NCBI GenBank assembly: GCA_937898265.1
Contig: CALEJM010000044.1
Location: 1 to 6,338 of the forward strand
Reading direction: 5' to 3'
Source: an uncultured Porphyromonadaceae bacterium
GTDB taxonomy: Bacteria; Bacteroidota; Bacteroidia; Bacteroidales; Paludibacteraceae
DNA: 6,338 nt
Shown here: one piece after another, positions 1 to 6,338 of the stretch
How the letters are laid out: each line of letters opens with the position of its first letter
Numbering within the stretch: the first letter of the stretch is position 1
Notes under the pieces: model-generated
What the model was told of the DNA's origin: nothing
What the model saw: the letters and a program-made list of their open reading frames with translations, nothing else
Database searches by the model: none
Made by a program: the position numbers and the translations under genes

Positions 1-230
1 TCTTTAATATTATCAAGCATCAAACATTTACCTATATTTAATATATTACCATTATAATATTTTTCTATTCTATTTATATCTTTAACTTTTACTGTATGTT
101 CATCAACTTCTGTAATTTTTCCTTTAAAAGTATCACCATCAACGCATCTTTGGAATGTAATTTTTTCTTTAGCATAAACATTTGTATTACATAATAAAAT
201 TAAACTTATAATTAAAATAATCTTCTTCAT
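1..230 (-). CDS. Hypothetical secreted protein, N-terminal 76 residues, runs off left edge
   Basis: I do not recognise this protein. An open frame starts at ATG 230-228 and stays open for 76 codons to the window edge, so the C-terminus is missing. The first 20 residues look like a signal peptide: two lysines, a hydrophobic run (IILIISLILL), and a VYA site before KEK that suits signal peptidase I, so the mature protein is probably exported. Residues 28-34 read RCVDGDT, which recalls the opening motif of thermonuclease-like (SNase) proteins, but the arginine-containing RLIGIDTPE-type segment that should follow is absent, so nuclease function is not supported. The coding strand is extremely rich in A/T-ending codons with Lys, Ile and Asn; GC is about 20%, far below the neighbouring operon. 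No Shine-Dalgarno site is visible. It probably comes from a different, low-GC genome. A long open frame in such AT-rich DNA argues that it is real coding sequence. Confidence 0.55.
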   Translation of the reverse strand, partial: MKKIILIISLILLCNTNVYAKEKITFQRCVDGDTFKGKITEVDEHTVKVKDINRIEKYYNGNILNIGKCLMLDNIK

Positions 231-280
231 AATTATCGAAGTCGTTTTAGTTGTTATTTGGTTTAATTGATTTATTCTTG

Positions 281-314
281 AATGCAATCCTCATACCATT
301 ATGAGGACTGCATT
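281..314 (-). terminator. Hairpin terminator after the gyrA-like tail
   Basis: The arms 281-294 and 301-314 are complementary over 14 positions around a 6-base loop. The one imperfect position (287) is a G-U pair in the minus-strand RNA but an A-C mismatch in the plus-strand RNA, so the structure favours minus-strand transcription. It sits 11 bases beyond the stop codon at 328-326. No strong U-tract follows. Its position just after the stop suggests it travelled with the gyrA 3' end. The 50 bases between it and the AT-rich gene at 230 hold nothing else I can recognise and probably contain a join. Confidence 0.6.
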
Positions 315-325
315 ATGTTTTGCAT

Positions 326-877
<552 letters not shown>

Positions 878-1453
878 TTAGTCTTTGATTTTTGTAACCT
901 GGTGGTCTTTGAGTTGGTAGACCTGTCCTGTCTCTGGACAGGTGGCTATACCCTCAGCGTTGAATTGGAGCTTGTGTCCGTTCTCGCTTACCCAACCAAT
1001 TTGTCGGGCAGGATTGCCAACAACCAAGGCAAAAGGAGGTACGTCTTTGGTTACAACTGTGCCTGCACCAATCAAGGCGTAAGCGCCAATCTCATGACCG
1101 CAGACGATGGTGGCATTGGCACCGATGCTTGCTCCCTTTCTGATGAGTGTCTGTCTGTATTCGTGTTTCCTTGCTACATGACTGCGTGGGTTGATGACAT
1201 TGGTAAACACCATGCTTGGACCCAAGAATACATCATCTTCGCAGATAACGCCGGTGTAGACTGAGACGTTGTTTTGAATCTTGACGTTGCGTCCCAACTT
1301 GACTTGTGGTGAGATGACCACGTTCTGTCCGATGTTGCAAGCCTCGCCAATCACACAATCTGACATGATGTGTGAAAAGTGCCATATCTTAGTGTCTTTG
1401 CCGATGACGCAGTTGTCGTCGACGTATGCTGATTCGTGTTTGAAATAATCCAT
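878..1453 (-). CDS. wlbB: WlbB/WbpD-type nucleotide-sugar 3-amino N-acetyltransferase
   Basis: This 191-residue protein is a left-handed beta-helix acyltransferase of the WlbB/WbpD type. It transfers acetyl from acetyl-CoA to the 3-amino group of a UDP-2-acetamido-3-amino-glucuronic-acid sugar in the cytoplasm, on the way to diacetamido uronic acids of surface polysaccharides. Hexapeptide repeats run from about residue 10 to 135 (VIGKDT, VIGEAC, NIGQNV, KLGRNV, SIGANA, LIGAGT). Family signatures include KIWHFSHI (22-29), FTNVINPRSH (83-92) in the loop that interrupts the helix, and GNPARQIGWVS (146-156), followed by the usual ATCPETG (170-176) C-terminal region. Length is normal and the gene looks intact. 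ATG 1453-1451 starts 3 bases after the sugar transferase stop, and wlbA follows 18 bases downstream, so all are probably co-transcribed. The 3-amino substrate would need a WlbC/WbpE aminotransferase that is not in the window. Confidence 0.9.
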   Translation of the reverse strand: MDYFKHESAYVDDNCVIGKDTKIWHFSHIMSDCVIGEACNIGQNVVISPQVKLGRNVKIQNNVSVYTGVICEDDVFLGPSMVFTNVINPRSHVARKHEYRQTLIRKGASIGANATIVCGHEIGAYALIGAGTVVTKDVPPFALVVGNPARQIGWVSENGHKLQFNAEGIATCPETGQVYQLKDHQVTKIKD

Positions 1454-1456
1454 AAG

Positions 1457-2977
1457 TTAGTGACTTCTTGCGCGTTTGAATATGATGTTCTTGAGAATCA
1501 AAAGGAAGTATCTCACGTCGGTACGGAAGACACCTTTCTTTTCGCAAGCGGTGAGATAGCGCATCTCTGATGCCTCGATTTCTTCCAGCGTTTTAGGCAT
1601 GTCGGCATAGAACGGAGGCAGCAATCCAGGACGGAATTTGGTGCGTTTCTCTTGCAACTCTTTTGAATAGAGATTGAAGTAGTGATTGCTCAAAGGACGT
1701 ACGCCAACGAGTTTCATCTCGCCTTTGAAGAGGTTGATGAACATAGGCAACTCATCGAGCCAGCATTTACGCATGAATGCTCCCAAGGTGCTGACACGAA
1801 TGTCGTTGGCAATCTTACCGCCTTCTCGCAGACCCTGTTTGTCGAACATATAGCCTTGAAGGTATTCAGAGTAGGGGTGCATGGTGCGCATCTTATAGAC
1901 CTTGATGCGTTTGCCGCCTTTGCCAACGCGGTTCAAGGTGATGAGTGGCCCATAGTGCTTGTGTTCTTGAGGTTCGGGGATGTTTTTACGTCGGGCAACC
2001 ACGTAGTTCATGCCGTCGAATTTCTGCTCTTCTACAACCTCAAAACCACAATAATACAAGCGACCTAAAATCTCGGTTTTGGAGAATACGCGTTGCTTGC
2101 CCTTGGTGATGGAGAAATAGATGCGACTGGTCAGCAGAATCTTTGGCAAGACACGTTTCTGGATGAAGCTGAGCGAGTAGAGCAGGTAATTGATGCCTTT
2201 GGGGTAGCGTTTCAACATACGCTTCTTCTGCTCGTCTTGGGTTATGAAACAGCAGACGTACAAACCATTGTCAGGCAATTTATTGTTGACAGCGCAGAAC
2301 ATCGTGTTGATGCCAAGCACATCGTTGAGTGGCTTGAGGTTGATGTAGCAGTCGTAGCGGAAAGTCACCAATGAGTTGATGTTGAACGTCTCGGCAGTTG
2401 ACAAGACAATCGTGTTGGAACTGTTGAGCGGTGTGTTGTTGCTCAGCCAGTCAACAACCTCTTGACTGTTGGTCTGTTGCAAAATAGATTGCTGAATGGT
2501 CTGCAGTTTCTCTGGAGTCAAATCGCGTTGAGGAAAGAGCACATTGGCATTCTCTCTTGGCAGAATCTCTGGTAGAGGAACGTCGGCACTGGTGGCATAT
2601 CTCATTGCGAAATGGAGGAAGATATAGAGCATGTTGACTCCCCATACGGTAAGTACAACGCCCATGAAGACGAAAGGAGATATGACAAACAGTCGGGTGA
2701 CAACCAAGATACCGCAGACTGCCATGGTGGTCAGAAGCACATACAAAGCCTCGAGGACAATTCTCTTTTTCTTTTTGTGACGTAGTGGCTGGTATTTGCC
2801 AATCATCGTGCCAGAGATTGTCCAAACGCCCATCAAGATGGCGCACAAGGAGATATAAGGGAGAATCTCGGCTTTGTCGCTGATGATTCGCCACAATCCC
2901 AAGAGTGCCGTTACAATAGCCCAGATGGCGATGTCGACGATGAGATATTTTATGTTGGCTTTGGTAAGTTTCTTCAT
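1457..2977 (-). CDS. Membrane sugar-phosphate transferase (undecaprenyl-phosphate priming enzyme)
   Basis: A 506-residue polyprenyl-phosphate sugar-1-phosphate transferase (bacterial sugar transferase domain) likely to start a repeat unit by moving a sugar phosphate from a UDP-sugar to undecaprenyl phosphate at the inner membrane. Four hydrophobic segments lie near residues 11-30, 38-58, 75-95 and 98-122. The C-terminal catalytic domain shows VYKMRTM (360-366), WLDELPMFINLFKGEM with the Asp-Glu pair (406-421), VGVRPLS (424-430) and FRPGLLPP (448-455). Residues about 190-335 form a soluble middle section ending in FSKTEILGRLYYCGFEVVEE, which looks to me like a degenerate methyltransferase-type fold. 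The domain lacks a clear hydrophobic anchor just before 343, as in other Bacteroidetes forms. I chose ATG 2977-2975 over the in-frame ATG at 3040 because it gives MKKL before the first membrane segment and overlaps the upstream TGA as ATGA, a sign of translational coupling. The exact sugar cannot be read from sequence. Confidence 0.85.
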   Translation of the reverse strand: MKKLTKANIKYLIVDIAIWAIVTALLGLWRIISDKAEILPYISLCAILMGVWTISGTMIGKYQPLRHKKKKRIVLEALYVLLTTMAVCGILVVTRLFVISPFVFMGVVLTVWGVNMLYIFLHFAMRYATSADVPLPEILPRENANVLFPQRDLTPEKLQTIQQSILQQTNSQEVVDWLSNNTPLNSSNTIVLSTAETFNINSLVTFRYDCYINLKPLNDVLGINTMFCAVNNKLPDNGLYVCCFITQDEQKKRMLKRYPKGINYLLYSLSFIQKRVLPKILLTSRIYFSITKGKQRVFSKTEILGRLYYCGFEVVEEQKFDGMNYVVARRKNIPEPQEHKHYGPLITLNRVGKGGKRIKVYKMRTMHPYSEYLQGYMFDKQGLREGGKIANDIRVSTLGAFMRKCWLDELPMFINLFKGEMKLVGVRPLSNHYFNLYSKELQEKRTKFRPGLLPPFYADMPKTLEEIEASEMRYLTACEKKGVFRTDVRYFLLILKNIIFKRARSH

Positions 2978-3744
2978 TGTTTTATGATTATACGCTTGAT
3001 TTGGTTCTTGAGATTTTGTTTGACCCATTCTATCACCCAAGCTCCTTTGGCGTCAATCCAACGCTGAGGATGGGTGGTAATCATCAGGTGTTGAGGAAGT
3101 TTGTTCTCGTTGATAGTTCTGATGATTTCGTCGGTTGTATGGAATGAGAGGTTGAATGGCTGTTCAACCTTATCTCTTACGCTAAATTTTGCACCATCCC
3201 AGCAGCGACCAGTGTCGGTGAGATAGAAAACGTCTTCAAAATCGGTGGTTAGATAAGGTTCGCCGATAATCTGAAGTGATGAGAACGAATGGCTTTTCCA
3301 AAGATCTTTGGCGTCGTACTGACTCCTTGGACTGCCATGCATGCAGATGGTTTTCACCGGATAGAACTTGCGGAAATAACCCAACTGTTTGCAGAAATGA
3401 CTGAATGCCTGCACATCATCACCATTGCAGATGGTCATATCCTCGTAGTGGTAACCGATTTCGTGTCCCAAACCAGCGATTTCGTTGATGACGTCGGGCT
3501 GATTGCTCTCGGGAATGACGCGGAAATAGTAGACCGCCTTGGCGCCTGCCGCTGCCTCAATCTTTGCAATGACTGCGGAGCGTTTGGCGTGAAGGTCTAC
3601 GTCGTGTCTGAGAATCACAAACCTCTCAGGGAGTTCAACTCCGTCTTGGCGCATCTGACAATAGTCGGCATAGGTGATGGATTGGTATCCATGACCAAGT
3701 AATGTTTCGACGAGTTCGCGATATTTTTGGGGCGTGAAGTCCAT
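2974..3744 (-). CDS. Polysaccharide deacetylase-family (NodB-like) protein
   Basis: A 256-residue protein resembling the NodB/CE4 polysaccharide deacetylases, in a variant often found in surface glycan clusters. Motifs in order: LRHDVD (45-50), where the paired aspartates correspond to the catalytic base and metal-binding Asp of motif 1; GHEIGYHYED (93-102), a motif 2-like histidine region; CMHGSP (134-139); and THPQRW (224-229) near the C-terminus, a motif 5-like histidine. The usual TFDDG and HSxxHP forms are altered, so metal binding and deacetylation are likely but not certain. No signal peptide or membrane segment is visible, suggesting a cytoplasmic enzyme acting on a nucleotide-linked or lipid-linked sugar. 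It is the first gene of the operon, about 115 bases downstream of a promoter box, and its TGA overlaps the start of the sugar transferase by 4 bases. It ends in a basic stretch (KRIIIKQ). Confidence 0.8.
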   Translation of the reverse strand: MDFTPQKYRELVETLLGHGYQSITYADYCQMRQDGVELPERFVILRHDVDLHAKRSAVIAKIEAAAGAKAVYYFRVIPESNQPDVINEIAGLGHEIGYHYEDMTICNGDDVQAFSHFCKQLGYFRKFYPVKTICMHGSPRSQYDAKDLWKSHSFSSLQIIGEPYLTTDFEDVFYLTDTGRCWDGAKFSVRDKVEQPFNLSFHTTDEIIRTINENKLPQHLMITTHPQRWIDAKGAWVIEWVKQNLKNQIKRIIIKQ

Positions 3745-3859
3745 TTTGATTGTCTTGCTTAGTTGTTATGTAACAGTACTTTTCTATATTCCTAAAGGCA
3801 TTGAACAAGCATCCTTTCGGTGTGTCAGTCGCTAATTAGGGATAAGTTACATTCCGTTG

Positions 3860-3867
3860 CAAAGATA
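3860..3867 (-). promoter_or_regulatory. Bacteroidetes-type -7 box for the polysaccharide operon
   Basis: Read on the minus strand this is TATCTTTG followed by CAAC, a good match to the Bacteroidetes sigma-ABfr consensus TAnnTTTG. It lies between the groEL terminator and the deacetylase start at 3744, leaving a leader of about 110 bases. I see no convincing -33 TTG element 19-23 bases upstream, where the DNA is A-rich on the minus strand. The rest of the 3745-3905 gap shows no UpxY-like antiterminator gene and no clear riboswitch. Confidence 0.45.
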
Positions 3868-3905
3868 ATCATTTTTTTCGTCTTTTTCTATATTGTATAT
3901 ACAAA

Positions 3906-3937
3906 AAACTCCCCTGATGGTTTCATCAGAGGAGTTT
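3906..3937 (-). terminator. groEL: Intrinsic terminator of groEL
   Basis: The arms 3906-3919 and 3924-3937 pair over 14 positions around a 4-base loop. The single non-Watson-Crick position is a G-U pair in minus-strand RNA, and the stem is followed on that strand by a run of U (TTTTTGT). It begins 25 bases after the groEL stop codon at 3965-3963, so it ends the groEL transcript before the polysaccharide operon promoter. Confidence 0.85.
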
Positions 3938-3962
3938 GAACTTATGGGATATGTTGTCGGGA

Positions 3963-5726
3963 TTACATCATACCGCCCATTCCAGCACCGCCCATGTTAG
4001 GCATCATTGGTGGAACGTCTTCTTTTTTGTCAACGATAACGCACTCTGTGGTCAAGAACATACCTGCGATAGATGCAGCGTTCTCAAGAGCAGCACGTGT
4101 TACCTTGGCTGGGTCAACGATACCTGCTTCGAACATGTTTTCGTAGCGGTCCATGCGAGCGTTGTAGCCGAAGTCGTCTTTGCCTTCGCGCACTTTTTGA
4201 ACCACAACAGCGCCTTCTTTACCAGCGTTGTTGACGATTTGACGAAGTGGCTCTTCGATAGCACGACGAACGATTTCGATACCAGTCTGCTCGTCGTCGT
4301 TAACACCTTTGAGGTCGTTGAGAGTTTCTTGAGCACGGATGTAGGTTACGCCACCGCCAGGAACGATGCCTTCTTCGATAGCAGCACGTGTTGCGCTGAG
4401 AGCGTCGTCAACGCGGTCTTTCTTCTCTTTCATCTCAACCTCTGATGGAGCACCAACGTAGAGCACTGCTACGCCGCCGGCAATCTTGGCCAAGCGTTCG
4501 TGAAGTTTCTCTTTGTCGTAGTCGCTCTTTGAAGCCTCAATTTGAGCTTTGATTTGGGCAACGCGTGTTTGGATGGCCTCTTTGTCGCCGTAACCGTTGA
4601 CGATGGTGGTATTGTCTTTGTTGATGGTCACCTTCTCTGCTGTGCCAAGCATTTGGATGTTGGCGCTTTCGAGGGTGATGCCTTTCTCTTCAGAGATGAC
4701 TACGCCACCGGTGAGGATTGCGATGTCTTCAAGCATCTCTTTTCTGCGGTCGCCGAAGCCTGGAGCTTTGACAGCGCAGATTTTCAACTGACCGCGGAGA
4801 CGGTTGACTACCAATGTGGTGAGAGCTTCGTTGTCAACGTCTTCGGCAATGATGAGCAGAGGACGACCGCTTTGTACGGCTGGCTCAAGGATTGGGAGCA
4901 ACTCTTTGAGGTTGGAGATTTTCTTGTCGTAGATGAGGATGTATGGTTTGTCCATCTCTACTTCCATGGTCTCGGTGTTGGTCACGAAATATGGAGAGAT
5001 GTAGCCACGGTCGAACTGCATGCCTTCAACCACGTCGATCGTAGTGTCGGTGCCTTTGGCTTCTTCGATGGTGATAACGCCATCTTTAGAAACCTTACGC
5101 ATGGCATCGGCGATGAGTTTGCCGATTTCTGGGTCGTTGTTGGCAGGGATGGTAGCCACTTGCTCGATTTTGTTGTAGTCGTCGCCAACTACGCGAGCGT
5201 GTGATTTGATGCTTTTAACAACAGCCTCAACAGCTTTGTCGATACCGCGTTTGAGGTCCATTGGGTTGGCACCTGCTGCAACGTTTTTCAACTTTTCCTG
5301 CAACGTGTCACGAAGTGCGCTACTTCGAGTCGTGAAGAACGCCCGAACTCCCTTATGCTTACGCGCCAATTCCGCAATGACCTGCAAGGCGATAACCGTC
5401 TTCCCTGTTCCAGGCCCACCTCGAACAATCAGCGCCATTTTCCGGTCTGGACGCTTTAAAACCTTCTCGACCATTCCAAAGATTGCATTCGCGCTTGTGA
5501 GCTGGTCCTCCATAAGCACAAACTCGCGCTTGCCCTTCAACATGTTGGCCGCGCAATCTATCAGGCTCTTTGTCGGTCTCAATGGGCAGGATATAAATTC
5601 ATCAAAGATCTCCGCGCCCTTACCTCCTGACAACAACGCCCCCAAGTCAACTGCAAATCCACCAACCTGATCTCCGCCATGTAACGGGCAAACCTGCATC
5701 ACCGGCCTGTATTGCTCAGCGTACAA
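3963..5726 (-). CDS. groEL: Hybrid frame: DUF2075-type NTPase fragment joined to GroEL lacking its first ~104 residues
   Basis: Residues 146-587 are an unmistakable GroEL chaperonin: [20 protein letters not shown] (147-166), [11 protein letters not shown] (237-247), [13 protein letters not shown] (320-332), [13 protein letters not shown] (441-453, holding the equivalent of the ATP-hydrolysing Asp398), VPGGG (455-459), and a GMGGMM tail. Native GroEL forms the ATP-driven folding cage with GroES. The N-terminal ~104 residues, including the GDGTTT nucleotide-binding loop, are replaced by residues 1-145 of a different protein with Walker A GGPGTGKT (103-110). Adding the missing 104 to the 442 present gives the usual GroEL length of about 546. 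The product could not form a working chaperonin ATP site. Position 5726 is a TTG with no ribosome site; the frame stays open upstream to 5798, so no start is convincing, and the first ATG is at 5699. No groES is present upstream. The join is probably artificial. Confidence 0.85.
   Translation of the reverse strand: MYAEQYRPVMQVCPLHGGDQVGGFAVDLGALLSGGKGAEIFDEFISCPLRPTKSLIDCAANMLKGKREFVLMEDQLTSANAIFGMVEKVLKRPDRKMALIVRGGPGTGKTVIALQVIAELARKHKGVRAFFTTRSSALRDTLQEKLKNVAAGANPMDLKRGIDKAVEAVVKSIKSHARVVGDDYNKIEQVATIPANNDPEIGKLIADAMRKVSKDGVITIEEAKGTDTTIDVVEGMQFDRGYISPYFVTNTETMEVEMDKPYILIYDKKISNLKELLPILEPAVQSGRPLLIIAEDVDNEALTTLVVNRLRGQLKICAVKAPGFGDRRKEMLEDIAILTGGVVISEEKGITLESANIQMLGTAEKVTINKDNTTIVNGYGDKEAIQTRVAQIKAQIEASKSDYDKEKLHERLAKIAGGVAVLYVGAPSEVEMKEKKDRVDDALSATRAAIEEGIVPGGGVTYIRAQETLNDLKGVNDDEQTGIEIVRRAIEEPLRQIVNNAGKEGAVVVQKVREGKDDFGYNARMDRYENMFEAGIVDPAKVTRAALENAASIAGMFLTTECVIVDKKEDVPPMMPNMGGAGMGGMM
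5292..5726 (-). other. Internal fragment of a DUF2075-type P-loop NTPase
   Basis: This part of the hybrid frame encodes RPTKSLID (50-57), [14 protein letters not shown] (62-75), the Walker A phrase [21 protein letters not shown] (about 100-120), then [13 protein letters not shown] (130-142). That order (RPSK-like motif, LKGxxEFVLx[11 protein letters not shown]) is typical of DUF2075 proteins, superfamily 1 helicase-like ATPases often found next to restriction or nuclease domains and in mobile or defence regions. Both ends of the gene are missing: there is no N-terminal nuclease-like or recognition domain, no Walker B, and no helicase motifs beyond the first. GC here is about 52% in the lines I counted, with more C/G-ending codons than the AT-rich DNA beside it. 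In-frame codons for EGRPNDL continue upstream to about 5744, so the left limit of this fragment's source is probably near 5745-5755. The family call is fairly sure; its role here is unknown. Confidence 0.65.
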
Positions 5727-5753
5727 GTCATTAGGTCTACCTTCATAATAATA

Positions 5754-5782
5754 ATTATAACAAAAAATATTTATTTTGTAAA
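5754..5782 (-). promoter_or_regulatory. Possible sigma70-type promoter in the AT-rich island
   Basis: On the minus strand, TTTACA (5782-5777) and a perfect TATAAT (5759-5754) are separated by exactly 17 bases. This is a near-consensus housekeeping promoter for Firmicutes-like hosts, not Bacteroidales. In DNA this AT-rich such matches arise by chance, and it overlaps a small reading frame and a probable join, so support is limited. Confidence 0.3.
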
Positions 5783-5802
5783 TATTTAAATTTTTGACTC
5801 AT
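5755..5802 (-). CDS. Tiny reading frame behind a strong Shine-Dalgarno site, probably a truncated gene start
   Basis: ATG 5802-5800 is preceded on the minus strand by AAGGAGG (5813-5807) with a 4-base gap, the strongest ribosome-binding site in the window. The frame reads [15 protein letters not shown] and stops after 15 codons (TAA, 5757-5755). The stop falls close to where base composition changes from about 18% to about 52% GC, so this may be the beginning of a longer gene cut by a join. It is also the C-terminal end of a -1 frame continuing from the gene above it. No function can be assigned. Use of a Shine-Dalgarno site suggests a non-Bacteroidales source. Confidence 0.3.
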   Translation of the reverse strand: MSQKFKYLQNKYFLL

Positions 5803-5819
5803 GTATCCTCCTTGTAATT

Positions 5820-5936
5820 TCAAATGATTTTTATCTTTAAAACAATAGTATAAAGTATTATTAACTGTTTTAAAATATTATCTCCTCCAACATATTTTAC
5901 ATCAAATTCTTTATTACCAATACGAAAATCTGACAT
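5820..5936 (-). CDS. Small hypothetical protein (38 residues), AT-rich
   Basis: ATG 5936-5934 has AAGGA (5946-5942) 5 bases upstream and opens a frame of 38 codons ending in TGA 5822-5820. It begins MSDFRIGNKEFDVKYVGGDN, which looks like ordinary coding sequence (the style recalls short phage structural proteins, but I cannot place it). The last 15 residues are almost all Ile, Leu, Val and Lys and look less natural. A T TTA AAA heptamer at 5874-5868 could shift ribosomes, or a base may be lost in sequencing there: in the -1 frame the protein continues as KTVNNTLYYCFKDKNHLKLQ and on to 5755, giving about 60 residues. GC in this island is about 18%, so it probably comes from a low-GC organism or its phage. 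Confidence 0.35.
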   Translation of the reverse strand: MSDFRIGNKEFDVKYVGGDNILKQLIILYTIVLKIKII

Positions 5937-5993
5937 TTATATCCTTATTCCCTACTATTACCAATCAACAAGCATCTCACTTAGATCTGCATA

Positions 5994-6338
5994 TCACTTG
6001 CCAAGTGCCATTGGCAAGAAATCCATAATACCAGTCTTGAACACATAGTGCACAACTGTTCCAAGCACAATACCAAGCACAAGAGACACACCTACATCCG
6101 TAAAGAAATGCACTCTAAGGTACAGTCTTGATAAAGCAACCAAACTCGCATAGATGAAAGCAATAATGCCACACCATGGATTAGTCAAAAAAATAACTGT
6201 AGCCGCAGTGAATGAACTGAGTGTATGACCAGATGGGAACGAATAATCTCTAGGCTGTTTAATCAGTAATTTATATTCCTTGTGAAAAAATGGTCTGTTA
6301 CGTCTAACAATATTCTTAATAATGACATTACAAATCAT
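5994..6338 (-). CDS. PAP2-family membrane phosphatase, C-terminal 114 residues, runs off right edge
   Basis: This is the C-terminal part of a type 2 phosphatidic acid phosphatase (PAP2) family protein, an integral membrane enzyme that removes phosphate from lipid phosphates such as phosphatidic acid or undecaprenyl diphosphate. All three signature motifs are present and intact: KxxxxxxRP (K8 to P16), PSGH (35-38), and SRxxxxxHxxxD (S70, R71, H77, D81), including both catalytic histidines (38 and 77). Hydrophobic segments lie near 40-52, 56-72 and 82-101. The Met at the very edge is probably internal, because family members are usually 170-250 residues with membrane segments before the first motif. 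The gene stops with TGA at 5996-5994. GC is about 40% in the lines counted, unlike both the AT-rich island and the groEL region, so its source may differ again. Substrate cannot be told from sequence. Confidence 0.85.
   Translation of the reverse strand: MICNVIIKNIVRRNRPFFHKEYKLLIKQPRDYSFPSGHTLSSFTAATVIFLTNPWCGIIAFIYASLVALSRLYLRVHFFTDVGVSLVLGIVLGTVVHYVFKTGIMDFLPMALGK

Noticed and set aside
2978..3040. Longer start for the sugar transferase (21 extra residues)
   Set aside because: The extra residues fall inside the 3' end of the deacetylase gene and look non-native; the ATGA overlap at 2977-2974 is the better start.
3790..3825. Possible hairpin in the operon leader (AAAGG ... CCTTT)
   Set aside because: Only 5 base pairs with a bulge and a large loop; too weak to call a regulatory structure.
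4542..5204. Plus-strand open frame of 220 codons opposite groEL
   Set aside because: Entirely antisense to conserved GroEL sequence; its openness follows from GroEL codon use.
5206..5670. Plus-strand open frame of 154 codons opposite the DUF2075/GroEL hybrid
   Set aside because: It is antisense to clear protein motifs (Walker A, GroEL) and shows no domain of its own; a shadow frame.
3963..5726. A genuine new ATPase-chaperonin fusion system
   Set aside because: Both halves lack essential motifs, the join falls at a shared short peptide, and a second similar join exists at the other end of the contig; chimerism explains all of this more simply.

Overview
The window looks like a composite metagenomic contig. 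Its core comes from a Bacteroidales organism, most like Prevotella: the GroEL is Bacteroidetes-type, genes lack Shine-Dalgarno sites, a TAnnTTTG promoter box is present, and the sugar transferase is of the Bacteroidetes form. The outer parts differ sharply in base composition. By hand count, 1-230 is about 20% GC and 5751-5940 about 18% GC. A stretch near 5401-5520 is about 52% GC, and samples of the right-hand end (6001-6060, 6181-6240) are about 40% GC.

Every gene I can support is on the minus strand. From right to left: a PAP2-family phosphatase fragment running off the right edge (6338-5994); an AT-rich island with two tiny Shine-Dalgarno-preceded reading frames (5936-5755); the middle of a DUF2075-type P-loop NTPase (about 5726-5292) joined in frame to the last 442 codons of groEL (to 3963), followed by a good terminator; then a promoter and a tightly packed cell-surface polysaccharide operon. 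The operon order is polysaccharide deacetylase-like protein, then a membrane sugar-phosphate transferase that would start glycan assembly, then wlbB, then wlbA. The wlbA frame breaks off at about codon 140 and continues in frame into what I recognise as the acidic C-terminus of DNA gyrase subunit A, with its own terminator. At the far left is the start of a very AT-rich secreted protein.

The operon genes fit together. WlbA (sugar C3 dehydrogenase) and WlbB (3-amino N-acetyltransferase) belong to the pathway that makes diacetamido-mannuronic-acid-type nucleotide sugars. The membrane transferase would load the first sugar phosphate on undecaprenyl phosphate, and the deacetylase-like protein could trim N-acetyl or related groups.

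I looked for a new biological system and found two unusual gene fusions (DUF2075-GroEL and WlbA-GyrA tail). Both joins fall at short peptide stretches that the two parents share (LKNV and LKKK), and each fusion lacks an essential part of both parent proteins. I therefore favour assembly or amplification chimerism over real fusion proteins. Read mapping over 5280-5294 and 434-451 would decide this.
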